From Frateuria_A sp035943815 (lineage in GTDB: Bacteria > Pseudomonadota > Gammaproteobacteria > Xanthomonadales > Rhodanobacteraceae), in the NCBI RefSeq assembly GCF_035943815.1, contig NZ_DASZBU010000004.1, positions 1 through 64,000 on the forward strand: a stretch of DNA of 64,000 nucleotides. The letters are read 5' to 3'. Positions 17,907 through 28,256 of this stretch are shown here, in pieces; within the stretch, counting starts at the first letter, position 1; each line of letters opens with the position of its first letter. The notes under the pieces are model-generated. The model ran no database searches, was not told where the DNA came from, and saw nothing but the letters and a program-made list of their open reading frames with translations. The position numbers were made by a program, and so were the translations under genes.

Positions 17907-20165
17907 ATGAAAGAAGCCAATGAAACTGGCAAGGTGGTCAGCCTGAGCCAGCGCCAGGAGTCTGCCGAGCGCGTCGGCGACCTGCTCGGCGCCGTGCGGG
18001 CGATCGCCGGCCGCCGCCTGCAGCTCCTGTTGGGCAACATGTTCGAGCACGTGGACGACGCCTTGTTCGACTTGGCCGAGAAGGCCGAGAACAACGCCGC
18101 CCAGATGCACTACTTCGACGGCATGCGCGAGGTGCGCAAGCGCCGACCGCTGGTCGAACGCAGTTTCCTCGCCCAGGTCAGCCGCGAACTGACCGGGCTC
18201 TCCGGCCGCGCCGCATCGGCTTCGGCCGCCCCGCCCTCCCCCGGTCCGGTGGAACTCTCGCTGGTGGCGGAAAACGAGCTGGAGGAGTCGTTGGCCATCA
18301 CCAGCATGACCGCCAAGAACGAGTCGCGCCTGGCGCGCGACCTGTTCGCCGTGAACCAGCGGCTGTCGGTGATCTGCGGCGGCATCAAGATCGACGAGGC
18401 CAACAACCCGGTGGCGCCGGCCGCATTGTCCCAGGCGTTCCGCCAGGCCATGCGCGAGCTGACCGCCGAGATGCGCGTCAAGCTGATCATCTACAAGTTG
18501 TTCGACCGTTACGTGCTGTCCGCGCTGGAAGAGCTCTACCAAGAGATCAACACCGAGCTGGTCCGCGCCGGGGTGCTGCCGCAGCTGCGGCACGAGGTGG
18601 TGCGGGGAGAGGCGTCGTCCGCGGATACGACCAGCGGTACCGCCGCGGGTGCCGAGGACGCGGCGCCGGAGCTCGATCCGGAAGCTGCGCTCGCCAGCGA
18701 ACTGCTGCATACCGTGCGCGCGTTGTTCAGCACCCGCCGCCAGGCCGTCGCCGGCGCCGTCGGCGGCGCCGGGATGCAAGGCCCGCCTGCTGCGGTACCG
18801 ACGGCCAACGAACTGCTAGGCGCTCTCAGCGTGCTGCAGAGCCAGCTCGCATCCGGCCCCATGCCCAGCGAGCAGTCGGCCGATCCGGCGGCACTGGGCC
18901 GCGAAGTCGTGCAGCTGAAGGAACACCTGCTGGGCCAGCTCGGCGCCCTGCGCGGCGAGCGCCCCAGCCAGGTGTCGGCGATCGACGAGGACACCATCGA
19001 CCTGGTCGGCATGCTGTTCGAGTTCATCCTCGAGGACAACACGCTGCCGGCCATCATGCAGGTCATGCTCTCGCGCCTGCAGATCCCGTACCTCAAAGCC
19101 GCGATCCTCGACCGCCGGCTGTTCGCCCATCGCCAGCATCCGGCGCGGCGCCTGCTGGACGGCCTGGCCGAACTGGCCAAGGGATGGTCGGAGGAGTCCG
19201 ACCGCGACCACCGCGTGCACGACAAGATCAAGTCCGTCGTCGAGCGCCTGCTGCACGAATTCGATGACGACATGAGCCTGTTCGAACGCCTCGGCGCCGA
19301 ACTGCAGGCCTTCCAGGAACAGAGCCGCAAGCGCGCGGAGCTGGCCGAACAGCGCGTGGCCGAGTCGGCGCGCGGCCGCGAGAAGCTGGAGCTGGCGCGC
19401 CGCCGCGCAGCCCGCGAGATTCTCGACCGCATCGGCAGCCAGAGCCTGCCTCCACTGATCCATGGCGTGCTGGCGCGTGCCTGGGCCAACCACCTGGTGC
19501 TGACCATCCTGCGCCAGGGCGAGGATTCGCCGGCCTTCGCCGAAGCGTTGCGCTTCGTCAACGAATTCATCGCCAGCGCCCGTCCGGTGCACACGACCGA
19601 TGACCGCCGCACGCTGTTGCGCATGCTGCCGGCCATCGAGCGCGCCCTGCGCCGTGGTCTCGCCAACGTGGCTTTCCAGGAAAACGACATCGAGCGCCTG
19701 CTCGGCCAGCTGCATACCTACTACCGGCAGCAGTTGGGCGAGCTGGCTCCCGATACGAGCGCCGAGGACACGGTGCTGCCCATTCCCGAGAGCATCCAGC
19801 CGATCCTGGACACCGACTTGGTGGAGCCCGAACCGGAGCCCGGTCAGGCCACGGCAGCCATGGACAGCAGCGAGCTCGAGCAAGTCGAACAACTCAAGCC
19901 TGGTACCTGGCTGGAGTTCTGCCCGACCGGCGATGCGGTCACCCGCGCCAAGCTGTCGTGGATCAGCCCGATGAGCGGTCGCTACCTGTTCGTCAACCGA
20001 CGCGGCCTCAAGGTAGGCGACTACGCGCCGCAAGAACTGGCTGCCGCGCTGGCAGCCGGCAGCGCGCGCATCCTGTCGTCTCAGCCGCTGTTCGATCGCG
20101 CGATGGGGGCCATCGTGGACCGCCTCAGCCAAGCCGCGGCTGCCGGTACCGATCCGGCGGCCTGA
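17907..20165 (+). CDS. DUF1631 family protein
   Basis: A large soluble protein of 752 aa, mostly helical, with long charged stretches around residues 460-530 that may coil. The C-terminal part (LKPGTWLEFCPTGDAVTRAKLSWISP, then YLFVNRRGLKV) is the conserved end of DUF1631 and has a PilZ-like feel. Homologues were sometimes mislabelled thymidine phosphorylase; nothing here resembles that enzyme. No function is known to me. It stands alone between the Trm112-like gene and nadC. The ATG at 17907 was chosen; an ATG at 17871 is in frame. Confidence 0.85.
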   Translation: MKEANETGKVVSLSQRQESAERVGDLLGAVRAIAGRRLQLLLGNMFEHVDDALFDLAEKAENNAAQMHYFDGMREVRKRRPLVERSFLAQVSRELTGLSGRAASASAAPPSPGPVELSLVAENELEESLAITSMTAKNESRLARDLFAVNQRLSVICGGIKIDEANNPVAPAALSQAFRQAMRELTAEMRVKLIIYKLFDRYVLSALEELYQEINTELVRAGVLPQLRHEVVRGEASSADTTSGTAAGAEDAAPELDPEAALASELLHTVRALFSTRRQAVAGAVGGAGMQGPPAAVPTANELLGALSVLQSQLASGPMPSEQSADPAALGREVVQLKEHLLGQLGALRGERPSQVSAIDEDTIDLVGMLFEFILEDNTLPAIMQVMLSRLQIPYLKAAILDRRLFAHRQHPARRLLDGLAELAKGWSEESDRDHRVHDKIKSVVERLLHEFDDDMSLFERLGAELQAFQEQSRKRAELAEQRVAESARGREKLELARRRAAREILDRIGSQSLPPLIHGVLARAWANHLVLTILRQGEDSPAFAEALRFVNEFIASARPVHTTDDRRTLLRMLPAIERALRRGLANVAFQENDIERLLGQLHTYYRQQLGELAPDTSAEDTVLPIPESIQPILDTDLVEPEPEPGQATAAMDSSELEQVEQLKPGTWLEFCPTGDAVTRAKLSWISPMSGRYLFVNRRGLKVGDYAPQELAAALAAGSARILSSQPLFDRAMGAIVDRLSQAAAAGTDPAA

Positions 20166-20275
20166 GTTCCAGCCCGTTGTCGCTACCGCGCTATGCTTGC
20201 CACTGGCGGGCGTAGAGCGGATGGCCGTTCCGGATATGCGCCGCCCCATTCCATCGAACACCGAACGGATGTCGC

Positions 20276-21136
20276 ATGCCTGACGCGCTTTCCCTCGATC
20301 CGCCCGAAACACGGGTGATCGACGCCGATGTCGAACGCGCCTTCGCCGAGGATATCGGCCATGGCGACGCCACCGCCGACCTGTTGCCGCTCGACGCGAT
20401 CGCCACGGCGGCGCTGACCTGCCGCGAGGACGCGGTGATCGCCGGCATTCCCTGGTTCGATGCCTGCTTCCGCAAGCTCGATGCCGACGTGGCGATCGAC
20501 TGGCATGTGCGCGACGGTGATCGCGTGACGGCCGGCAGCGTGATCTGCCGCCTTCGCGGACGCGCCCGCGCGCTTGTCAGTGCCGAACGTTCCGCGCTCA
20601 ACTTCCTGCAACTGCTTTCCGGCACGGCCACGGCGACGGCAGCCTATGTGGCTGCCGTCGCAGGCACCGGCGTGCGCGTGCTGGATACGCGCAAGACCGT
20701 GCCCGGCCTGCGGCTTGCGCAGAAGTACGCCGTGCGCTGCGGTGGCGGCCACAACCACCGCATCGGGCTGTTCGACGCGATCCTGGTCAAGGAAAACCAT
20801 ATTGCCGCTGCAGGCGGCATCGAACCGGCCGTGGCCGCGGCGCGGCGGCTGCATCCGGGGTTGCTGCTGGAGATCGAAGTGGAAACCCTGGACGAACTGC
20901 GCCGTGCGATCGATGCCGGCGTCGACCGCATCATGCTGGATAACTTCACCCCCGCGATGATGGCGGACGCTGTGGCCTGCGCAGTCGGCCGCGTGCCGCT
21001 GGAAATCTCCGGCAACGTGGACCTGAAGACCATCGGGGTCTATGCCCGCACCGGCGTGGACTTCATCTCGGTCGGCGCGCTGACCAAGCACGTGCAGGCG
21101 GTGGACCTTTCACTACGGCTGCAGTTTTCGGCCTGA
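20276..21136 (+). CDS. nadC: Nicotinate-nucleotide pyrophosphorylase (quinolinate PRTase)
   Basis: NadC converts quinolinate and PRPP to nicotinate mononucleotide, the step that joins de novo NAD synthesis to the common pathway. 286 aa with AEDIGHGDATADLL at the N-terminus, DTRKTVPGLR and RCGGGHNHR around the active site, LVKENHI, and IMLDNF near the C-terminus. nadA and nadB are not in the window. A DUF3301 gene follows 104 bp downstream. Confidence 0.97.
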   Translation: MPDALSLDPPETRVIDADVERAFAEDIGHGDATADLLPLDAIATAALTCREDAVIAGIPWFDACFRKLDADVAIDWHVRDGDRVTAGSVICRLRGRARALVSAERSALNFLQLLSGTATATAAYVAAVAGTGVRVLDTRKTVPGLRLAQKYAVRCGGGHNHRIGLFDAILVKENHIAAAGGIEPAVAAARRLHPGLLLEIEVETLDELRRAIDAGVDRIMLDNFTPAMMADAVACAVGRVPLEISGNVDLKTIGVYARTGVDFISVGALTKHVQAVDLSLRLQFSA

Positions 21137-21240
21137 CGGCAACACATGTTCTCGGGGTGGACGCCCATCCACCCGGCCCAACGGGTACGGCAAACCGACG
21201 CCGGCTTGCACCCGACCCACCGCGCCCACACACTGCCTTC

Positions 21241-21660
21241 ATGAACCAGCTTTCCGACCTCATCGCCTTGCTGGCGTTCGCCGCCGTGGCCGGCGTGTGG
21301 TTCAAGTCGACCCGCGCACGGGAGCGCGCAGTGGACGAGGCGCGCAGGCAATGCCTGCAACATGACCTGCAATTGCTCGACGAGACGGTGGGCCTGCGCA
21401 GCCTGCGCCTGCGGCGCGTCGACGGCAGGCGCCAGCTGGAAGTGGGTTACGGCTTCGAGGTCAGCGTGCAAGGCGACGACCGGCAGGAGGGCCGTTTGTG
21501 GATGCGCGGCGATAGACTCGCGCGCGTAAGCCTGCCCGGGATCGGCGGACCACTGCGAGGCATCACCGAGCCCACGACGCCAGCTGCTGATCCGCAGCTG
21601 CCGGAGCGCCACGGCAACGTGGTAACGCTTCGACCGAGGCGGCCGCCCACCGGGCATTGA
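21241..21660 (+). CDS. DUF3301 family membrane-anchored protein
   Basis: 139 aa with an N-terminal hydrophobic anchor (about residues 4-18, LSDLIALLAFAAVAGVW), then a soluble region with the family stretch ARRQCLQHDLQLLDETV, and a basic tail. The function of DUF3301 is unknown. The longer frame from 21157 lacks family similarity. It ends convergent with sspB. Confidence 0.82.
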   Translation: MNQLSDLIALLAFAAVAGVWFKSTRARERAVDEARRQCLQHDLQLLDETVGLRSLRLRRVDGRRQLEVGYGFEVSVQGDDRQEGRLWMRGDRLARVSLPGIGGPLRGITEPTTPAADPQLPERHGNVVTLRPRRPPTGH

Positions 21661-21765
21661 ACGGCCGCCGGCGACCGCGAACTTCCGAATGCGGCCAAAA
21701 CTCCTTGGATCGGCCCGCGATGCAATCCGTTGCCGCCAACGAACCAGGCCGTCAGCGGATGATCG

Positions 21766-22209
21766 CTACTTCACCACCCGCAGATGCGGCGAGCGCCGTG
21801 GCTTGTCGGCGCCATCCCCGGAAGGGCCAGGTCCCGGCGCTTCGGGCCCCGGGGCCGGTGCAGGTGGCGGGGTATCGCCATCCTCGGCGGGAAACATCAT
21901 GCCCTGCCCGTTTTCCTGCGCGTAAAGAGCGAGTACGGCCTGCATCGGAATGCGGATGGCCTGGCTTACCCCGGAAAAGCGCGCCTGGAAATTGATGGCG
22001 TCATTGCCCAGGTCCAGGTTGGCCACTGCACGCATGGCGAGATTGAGCACGACCTGGCCGTTCTTGATCACCTGCGGCGGCACGCGCACGCCCTCGACGG
22101 CGGCATCCACCAGTACGTACGGCGTGAGCTGGTTGTCGGTGATCCAGTCATAGATCGCCCGCAGCAGATACGGGCGGTTGGAACTCATCGGCGGTTGACG
22201 ATCGGTCAT
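21766..22209 (-). CDS. sspB: ClpXP protease specificity-enhancing factor
   Basis: SspB tethers ssrA-tagged peptides, released by tmRNA, to ClpX. 147 aa: a folded N-terminal domain beginning NRPYLLRAIYDWITDN, then a Pro/Gly-rich linker (TPPPAPAPGPEAPGPG) and a short basic tail PRRSPHLRVVK that acts as the ClpX-docking module. It lies 14 bp after sspA, downstream of the bc1 genes, as in many proteobacteria. Confidence 0.95.
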   Translation of the reverse strand: MTDRQPPMSSNRPYLLRAIYDWITDNQLTPYVLVDAAVEGVRVPPQVIKNGQVVLNLAMRAVANLDLGNDAINFQARFSGVSQAIRIPMQAVLALYAQENGQGMMFPAEDGDTPPPAPAPGPEAPGPGPSGDGADKPRRSPHLRVVK

Positions 22210-22222
22210 CGACTCGCGCCGT

Positions 22223-22846
22223 TCATGGGCGCATCGCCCGTTCTTCGTTGGTCAGGCTGCGCGCATAGCCCTGGCTGTGGAACAGGCGCTCGCCGTAGTC
22301 GACGATCGGCTTGCCTTCGCGTCCCAGATCCACGCCCAGCCATGGCAGGCGCCACACCACCGGCGCGACCAGGCAGTCGACCAGGCTCATCTCTGGATTG
22401 AGGAAGAACTTGGCCGCCTTGAACAGCGGCAGCGAAGCGAGCAGCTGCTCGCGCAGGCGCTTGCGCGCGGCATCGGCCGGGCGGCCACCGGCGCGGATGG
22501 TGTCCACTTCCGGCAACCAGTCGCGCTCGATACGCACGGTCGCCAGCCGCAGGCGTGCACGCGAAAGCGGGTCGATCGGCATCAGCGGTGGATGCGGATA
22601 ACGCTCGTCCAGGTATTCGCAGACGACAGCGGTGTCGTAAAGCGTCAGGTCGCGATCGACCAGGGTCGGCGTGGTGCCGTAGGGATTGAGGTCGATCAGG
22701 TCTTCCGGCGGCTTGGCCGGATCGACCAGCACACGCTCGTAGCTGACGCCCTTGGCCGCGAGCACCAGCCGCGCACGATGGCACTGGATGTCGTCGGCGG
22801 TGGTGTACAGGGTCAGTACGGTACGCGAACGAGCGCTTTGCACCAT
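22223..22846 (-). CDS. sspA: Stringent starvation protein A
   Basis: A glutathione-transferase-fold protein that binds RNA polymerase rather than conjugating glutathione. 207 aa: thioredoxin-like N-domain (LTLYTTADDIQCHRARLVL, NPYGTTPTLVDRD) and an all-helical C-domain (PEMSLVDCLVAPVVWRLPWLG). It lies between petC and sspB on one strand with short gaps, which suggests co-transcription with the bc1 operon. Confidence 0.93.
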   Translation of the reverse strand: MVQSARSRTVLTLYTTADDIQCHRARLVLAAKGVSYERVLVDPAKPPEDLIDLNPYGTTPTLVDRDLTLYDTAVVCEYLDERYPHPPLMPIDPLSRARLRLATVRIERDWLPEVDTIRAGGRPADAARKRLREQLLASLPLFKAAKFFLNPEMSLVDCLVAPVVWRLPWLGVDLGREGKPIVDYGERLFHSQGYARSLTNEERAMRP

Positions 22847-22920
22847 GCGCTTTTCTCCCCTTCAATAAACGATGCGGCGACGCGCACGTCGCCGCATCCG
22901 AGGCTGGCGGACTATCCGGC

Positions 22921-23673
22921 TTAGTGGACGTCCTTCCAGTATTCCTTCTTCAGTGCGTAGGCCAGCAGGGTGAACAGGGCCAGGAACAGGATCACCCAGA
23001 TGCCGTAGGCGTGGCGCTGCAGCGCGGCCGGCTCGGAGACGTAGGCCAGGAAGTTGGTCAGGTCGCGCGCTGCCTGCTGGTACTGCGCAGGCGTCATGCG
23101 GCCGGGCTGGGTCAACTCCAGCTTCTCCACGTCCTCGCTGCCGGGCTTCTTCACCGCGGTCTGCACGCCCTGCAGCTCCCACAGCGGGAACGGCATGGAG
23201 GCATTGGGGAACACTGTGTTGTTCCAGCCAACCGGGCGGTTCGGATCCAGGTAGAAGCTGTTGAGGTAGCCGTAAACCCAGTCCGCCGTGCGCGCACGCA
23301 CCTCGAGCGACAGATCCGGCGGCGCCTTGCCGAACCACTGCTTGGCCGAGTCCTCCGGCATGTGCGAAACCACGGTGTCACCGAACTTGGCGCCGGTGAA
23401 GTTGAGGTTCTTCATCACCTCGTCTTCGGTCAGGCCAAGGTCTTCCGCCATGCGCTGGTAACGCTGGAACTTCAGCGAATGGCAACCGACGCAGTAATTG
23501 AAGAACAACCGCGCGCCGCGCTGCAGGGACGCCTGGTCACGCAGGTTGACGCCGGCCGAAGGCAGCTCGGCGCCGCCCTCGGCGGCCATCGCCGACACGC
23601 TTCCAAGCAGCAGGCCCAGCGCCAGTGCGGACGAAAAAAGGAACTGTTTCATCGAGAACTGTCGCTTAGTCAT
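22921..23673 (-). CDS. petC: Cytochrome c1 of the bc1 complex
   Basis: A 250-aa c-type cytochrome of respiratory complex III. It has a signal peptide, the haem site CVGCH near residue 62, the distal ligand Met region, and one C-terminal membrane anchor (YGIWVILFLALFTLLAYAL) ending KKEYWKDVH. The ATG at 23673 overlaps the petB end (ATGACTAA); an in-frame ATG seven codons later (MKQFLFSS) gives a more usual signal peptide. It takes electrons from the Rieske protein. Confidence 0.96.
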   Translation of the reverse strand: MTKRQFSMKQFLFSSALALGLLLGSVSAMAAEGGAELPSAGVNLRDQASLQRGARLFFNYCVGCHSLKFQRYQRMAEDLGLTEDEVMKNLNFTGAKFGDTVVSHMPEDSAKQWFGKAPPDLSLEVRARTADWVYGYLNSFYLDPNRPVGWNNTVFPNASMPFPLWELQGVQTAVKKPGSEDVEKLELTQPGRMTPAQYQQAARDLTNFLAYVSEPAALQRHAYGIWVILFLALFTLLAYALKKEYWKDVH

Positions 23674-24967
23674 GCGTGGTCACCCGCTCCGGAACCGGCT
23701 TGGTCTTTTCCCAGCCAAGGCGCGTGTAGAACCCCAGGAATACGAAGAAGCCGAAGTAGATCAACGTCATCAGGCGGCCGAACAGATTTTCCCAGAAGGT
23801 CACGTTCACATTGCCGAACAGCTCGGGAATCAGCTCCGCAGTGATGTCGGTACCGATCGCGCCCAGCCCGAAGAAGGCGAACACGAACAGGCCCAGCGCC
23901 ACCTTGTAGCCGGTGCCGCGATAGCGGATCGACTTGACCTTGCCCACGTCGATCCACGGCAGGGCGAACAGCACGGCGATAGCGCCGAACATCGCCAGCA
24001 CGCCCCACACGGCGGTGCCGAACGCCGAGGGCACCATGCGGACGATTGCGTAGAACGGGGTGAAGTACCAAACCGGCTTGATCAGTGGCGGCGTCACCAG
24101 GTTGTTGGCGGCGATGAAGTTATCGTTTTCCAGGAACCAGCCACCAAAGGTCGGCGCAAAGAAAATGATGAACGCGCCGATCAGCAGGAAGAAGCCCACA
24201 CCGACCAGATCCTTCACCGTGTAATACGGATGGAAGGGAATGCCGTCGGCCGGCTTGAGCGCATCCCAGCGATTGCCCTTCGGGCCCTTCTTGATCTCCA
24301 CGCCGTCGGGGTTGTTCGAGCCCACCTCATGCAGTGCGGCCAGGTGCAGCACCACCAGCAACAGCAGCACGATCGGCAGCGCGATCACGTGCAGCGCGAA
24401 GAAGCGGTTGAGGGTGGCGTCGGCGGGCAGGTAGTCGCCCATGATCCACTCGACCAGGGTTCCGCCGATGACCGGAATGGTTCCGAACAGCGAGATGATC
24501 ACCTTGGCGCCCCAGAAGGACATGTTGCCCCACGGCAACACGTAACCCATGAAGGCCTCGGCCATCAACACCAGGAAGATCAGCATGCCCAGCAGCCACA
24601 CCAACTCGCGCGGCTTCTTGTACGAGCCGTACAGCAGGCCGCGGAACATGTGCAGGAACACGACCACGAAGAACAGCGAGGCGCCGGTTGAGTGCATGTA
24701 GCGGATCAGCCAGCCCCACTCCACGTCGCGCATGATGTACTCGACCGAGGCGAAGGCTTCCGCCGCGCTGGTCTTGTAGTTCATGGTGAGGAAGATGCCG
24801 GTGACGATCTGGTTGACCAGTACCAGTAGCGCCAGCGAACCGAAGTAGTACCAGAGGTTGAAGTTCTTCGGCGTGTAGTACTCGGTCATGTGCTTGCGGT
24901 AGACGGGCATCAAGCCCGGCGCGCGCTCGTTGACCCAGTCGCCCATGCGGGTGAATACGTTAGCCAT
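23666..24967 (-). CDS. petB: Cytochrome b of the bc1 complex
   Basis: 433 aa with eight or nine membrane helices. It carries the two b haems with His pairs in RYMHSTGASLFFVVVFLHMFR and FFALHVIALPIVLLLLVVLH, the Qo motif PVWYFTPFYAIVR (in place of PEWY) and a GYVLPWG segment. The start at 24967 overlaps the petA stop by one base (TGATG). A longer open frame reaching 25660 is the Rieske region in another phase. Confidence 0.97.
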   Translation of the reverse strand: MANVFTRMGDWVNERAPGLMPVYRKHMTEYYTPKNFNLWYYFGSLALLVLVNQIVTGIFLTMNYKTSAAEAFASVEYIMRDVEWGWLIRYMHSTGASLFFVVVFLHMFRGLLYGSYKKPRELVWLLGMLIFLVLMAEAFMGYVLPWGNMSFWGAKVIISLFGTIPVIGGTLVEWIMGDYLPADATLNRFFALHVIALPIVLLLLVVLHLAALHEVGSNNPDGVEIKKGPKGNRWDALKPADGIPFHPYYTVKDLVGVGFFLLIGAFIIFFAPTFGGWFLENDNFIAANNLVTPPLIKPVWYFTPFYAIVRMVPSAFGTAVWGVLAMFGAIAVLFALPWIDVGKVKSIRYRGTGYKVALGLFVFAFFGLGAIGTDITAELIPELFGNVNVTFWENLFGRLMTLIYFGFFVFLGFYTRLGWEKTKPVPERVTTHD

Positions 24968-25563
24968 CAGCCGGCCTCCTTGGGATCGACGCCGATCTGG
25001 ATATGCGTGTCGTCCACGAAATGGTACGGCGGCACCTGCAGGTTCTTCGGCGCAGGTACGCCGGAGAATACGCGGCCGGAGAGGTCGTAGCGCGACTTGT
25101 GGCAGGGGCAGAAGAAGCCCCCCTTCCAGTTCGGGTCGAAGGGCTCGGGCTTGATCTGGGGGAAGAACTCCGGCACGCAGCCCAAGTGGGTGCAGATGCC
25201 GATCAGGACCAACCACTCGGGCTTGATCGAGCGGGTCGGGCCCTTGATGTAGTCCGGCTGCTGGTCGACCGTCGAGTTGGGATCGACCAGGCGCGGCGCC
25301 AGGCTCGGCAACACAGCCAGCTGGTCCTTGCTGCGGCGGACCACGAACACGGGCAGGCCGCGCCACGCATAGTCGACCTTCTGGCCCATTTCGATCTTGC
25401 CGATGTCGGCCGTGACCGGCGCACCGGCGGCCTTGGCGCGGGCGCTGGGCTCCCAGGACTTGATGAAGGGCACGGCTGCCGCGACCACTCCCACGCCACC
25501 GACCACCGAGGTGGTCGCTGTGAGGAAGCGGCGGCGGCCGTGATCGACGACTTCGTTCGCCAT
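24967..25563 (-). CDS. petA: Rieske iron-sulfur protein of the bc1 complex
   Basis: 198 aa from the ATG at 25563. A twin-arginine-type N-terminus (GRRRFLTATTS) and a single membrane helix lead to the periplasmic [2Fe-2S] domain with CTHLGC (124-129) and CPCHKS (152-157). GGAGAG lies close upstream of this ATG; an ATG at 25590 would add nine residues (MALHVPESL). It is the first gene of petABC. Confidence 0.96.
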   Translation of the reverse strand: MANEVVDHGRRRFLTATTSVVGGVGVVAAAVPFIKSWEPSARAKAAGAPVTADIGKIEMGQKVDYAWRGLPVFVVRRSKDQLAVLPSLAPRLVDPNSTVDQQPDYIKGPTRSIKPEWLVLIGICTHLGCVPEFFPQIKPEPFDPNWKGGFFCPCHKSRYDLSGRVFSGVPAPKNLQVPPYHFVDDTHIQIGVDPKEAG

Positions 25564-25631
25564 CAGGCTCTCCGGTACATGCAATGCCATTGAGATGCGA
25601 GCTCCGTTTGGGAGCCTGCAAAAATCGCGTT

Positions 25632-25660
25632 AGTGTAGCGTCAGGGCCTGGCCCGTACAA
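25632..25660 (-). promoter_or_regulatory. Promoter of petABC
   Basis: On the minus strand TTGTAC (25655-25660), a 17-bp spacer and TACACT (25632-25637) form a sigma-70 site. The start would be near 25625, leaving a leader of about 60 bases before petA. Confidence 0.6.
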
Positions 25661-25731
25661 TCAATCGCACAGGGGACGAAAGCCTACCCCGCGCGCATCC
25701 CCACGTCCGGCCCACCCAAACCATTGAAGCC

Positions 25732-26919
<1,188 letters not shown>

Positions 26920-26972
26920 AACGCGCCCCCCGGCGCGGCTGGGCCCGTCGGCCCGGGGAACGCCCTCGCCGG

Positions 26973-28016
26973 TCAGAGCCCGCCGGCACCCCGCATGGCG
27001 GTCATAGCGCCATGCACCGCGGCCCCGTAGCGGCGCCGCAGCTCGCCCACGCGCTTGACGTAGACCTGCGTCTCGGCAAACGGCGGCACGCCGTTGTATC
27101 GCTGGACCGCGCCCGGCCCGGCGTTGTAGGCCGCCGCGGCCAGTTGTTCGTTGCCCCCGAAGGTTCGCAACAGCTGAGCCAGGTAACGCGCGCCACCCCG
27201 GATGTTCTGGCCCGCATCGAAGGCGTCGAGCACACCCATGTCGCTGGCGGTGCCAGGCATCAGCTGCATCAGCCCTTGCGCTCCCTTTAGCGAGAGCGCG
27301 TTGGGATTGAAGGCGCTCTCGGCATGGATCACCGCACGCAGGAAGGCTTCGTCCACGCCCGATTCCGCGCTGGCCAGGCGAATCGCATCGGCATAGGCGG
27401 TGATGTTCAACCGCACCCGGCTCCAGTCGATCGTCGAGTGCAGGTTGCAGGCCACGCACGTGGCGATATAGGTGAACAACATGGTGACCGCGTTACCGCG
27501 GCCGCCGCCCGGGTTCACATTGGTGTACTCGACCGAGCCGTCCGGCTTGTTGACGCGGTAAACCGCGCCGCGGAGCACGCGGTCCGCCGCAGTGGCCGTC
27601 GCGTCCGCTGTCACGCCGTCGCGGTAGTTCCACTGGCCGGTGCGAATCATCCGTGCCGTGGTATCGACGGTGCCCTCGACCTGCGCCAGCGACACCGTCC
27701 GGGCCGTGGTCTGCACCCAGCCGTGCACGCCCGCGAGCGAAGCGACGCGCGCCGTCGCGCGACGCATTGGCCTGGCCGCAGGCGCACTGTAGGAAGCCAC
27801 CTTGCGGCAACCGCTGTAGCCGTCGGTCGTGCTGCTGAATACCGCTTCGCCGCCGGCACCCGTGCATCGATACAGCGATCGGGCGTGTGCCGTCGGCAAC
27901 CAGGCCAGCCCCGCCAACAGCACGCAGGCCAGCGCGATCCTGGACAGGATCGTGCGGACCGGGAAAGCGGCGCAGGCCGCGCCGGCGCTCTCCCCTTGGC
28001 GTTCGGCGGCAGGCAT
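26973..28016 (-). CDS. Lytic transglycosylase (SLT domain) with DUF4124-like N-terminus
   Basis: A 347-aa exported murein lyase. The signal sequence (RTILSRIALACVLLAGLAWL) is followed by a DUF4124-like segment (SLYRCTGAGGEAVFSS), a linker, and a C-terminal SLT domain. That domain has catalytic Glu in AVIHAESAFNPNALS, then GAQGLMQLMPGTA and LAAAAYNAGPGAV. It would cut the MurNAc-GlcNAc bond to give anhydro-MurNAc. A much longer open frame upstream on the same strand is the antisense of miaB and was rejected. Confidence 0.9.
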   Translation of the reverse strand: MPAAERQGESAGAACAAFPVRTILSRIALACVLLAGLAWLPTAHARSLYRCTGAGGEAVFSSTTDGYSGCRKVASYSAPAARPMRRATARVASLAGVHGWVQTTARTVSLAQVEGTVDTTARMIRTGQWNYRDGVTADATATAADRVLRGAVYRVNKPDGSVEYTNVNPGGGRGNAVTMLFTYIATCVACNLHSTIDWSRVRLNITAYADAIRLASAESGVDEAFLRAVIHAESAFNPNALSLKGAQGLMQLMPGTASDMGVLDAFDAGQNIRGGARYLAQLLRTFGGNEQLAAAAYNAGPGAVQRYNGVPPFAETQVYVKRVGELRRRYGAAVHGAMTAMRGAGGL

Positions 28017-28256
28017 GCCGCAAGTTTGCCCCCGCGGCGAAACCAAGCCAAGCGCCGCCACGTCGTTTCGTGCACAGGGGCACCTTGCGGCCGGCGCAAC
28101 CGGGCGGCGCAAGCGGCCGCATTCAGCCGCCCGGCCATGCACCCGCAAGTACTTGATCCGTCTCGCCACCCAACTGGCAGCTGCGCGACCACGGGCGTAA
28201 ACTGCGCGGTTCGACGCGCTTCGCTCCGGCGCACCACGCACACGGTATACAGGCCC

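Noticed and set aside
18816..20312. 498-codon minus-strand frame opposite the DUF1631 gene
   Set aside because: Shadow of a longer, family-matching gene; no motif or plausible start site.
23498..24691. 397-codon plus-strand frame opposite petB/petC
   Set aside because: Antisense to well-supported cytochrome genes; rich in Gln, His and Glu repeats without any domain.
24968..25660. Upstream extension of the cytochrome b frame
   Set aside because: It covers petA in another phase. Family similarity starts at 24967, which overlaps the petA stop.
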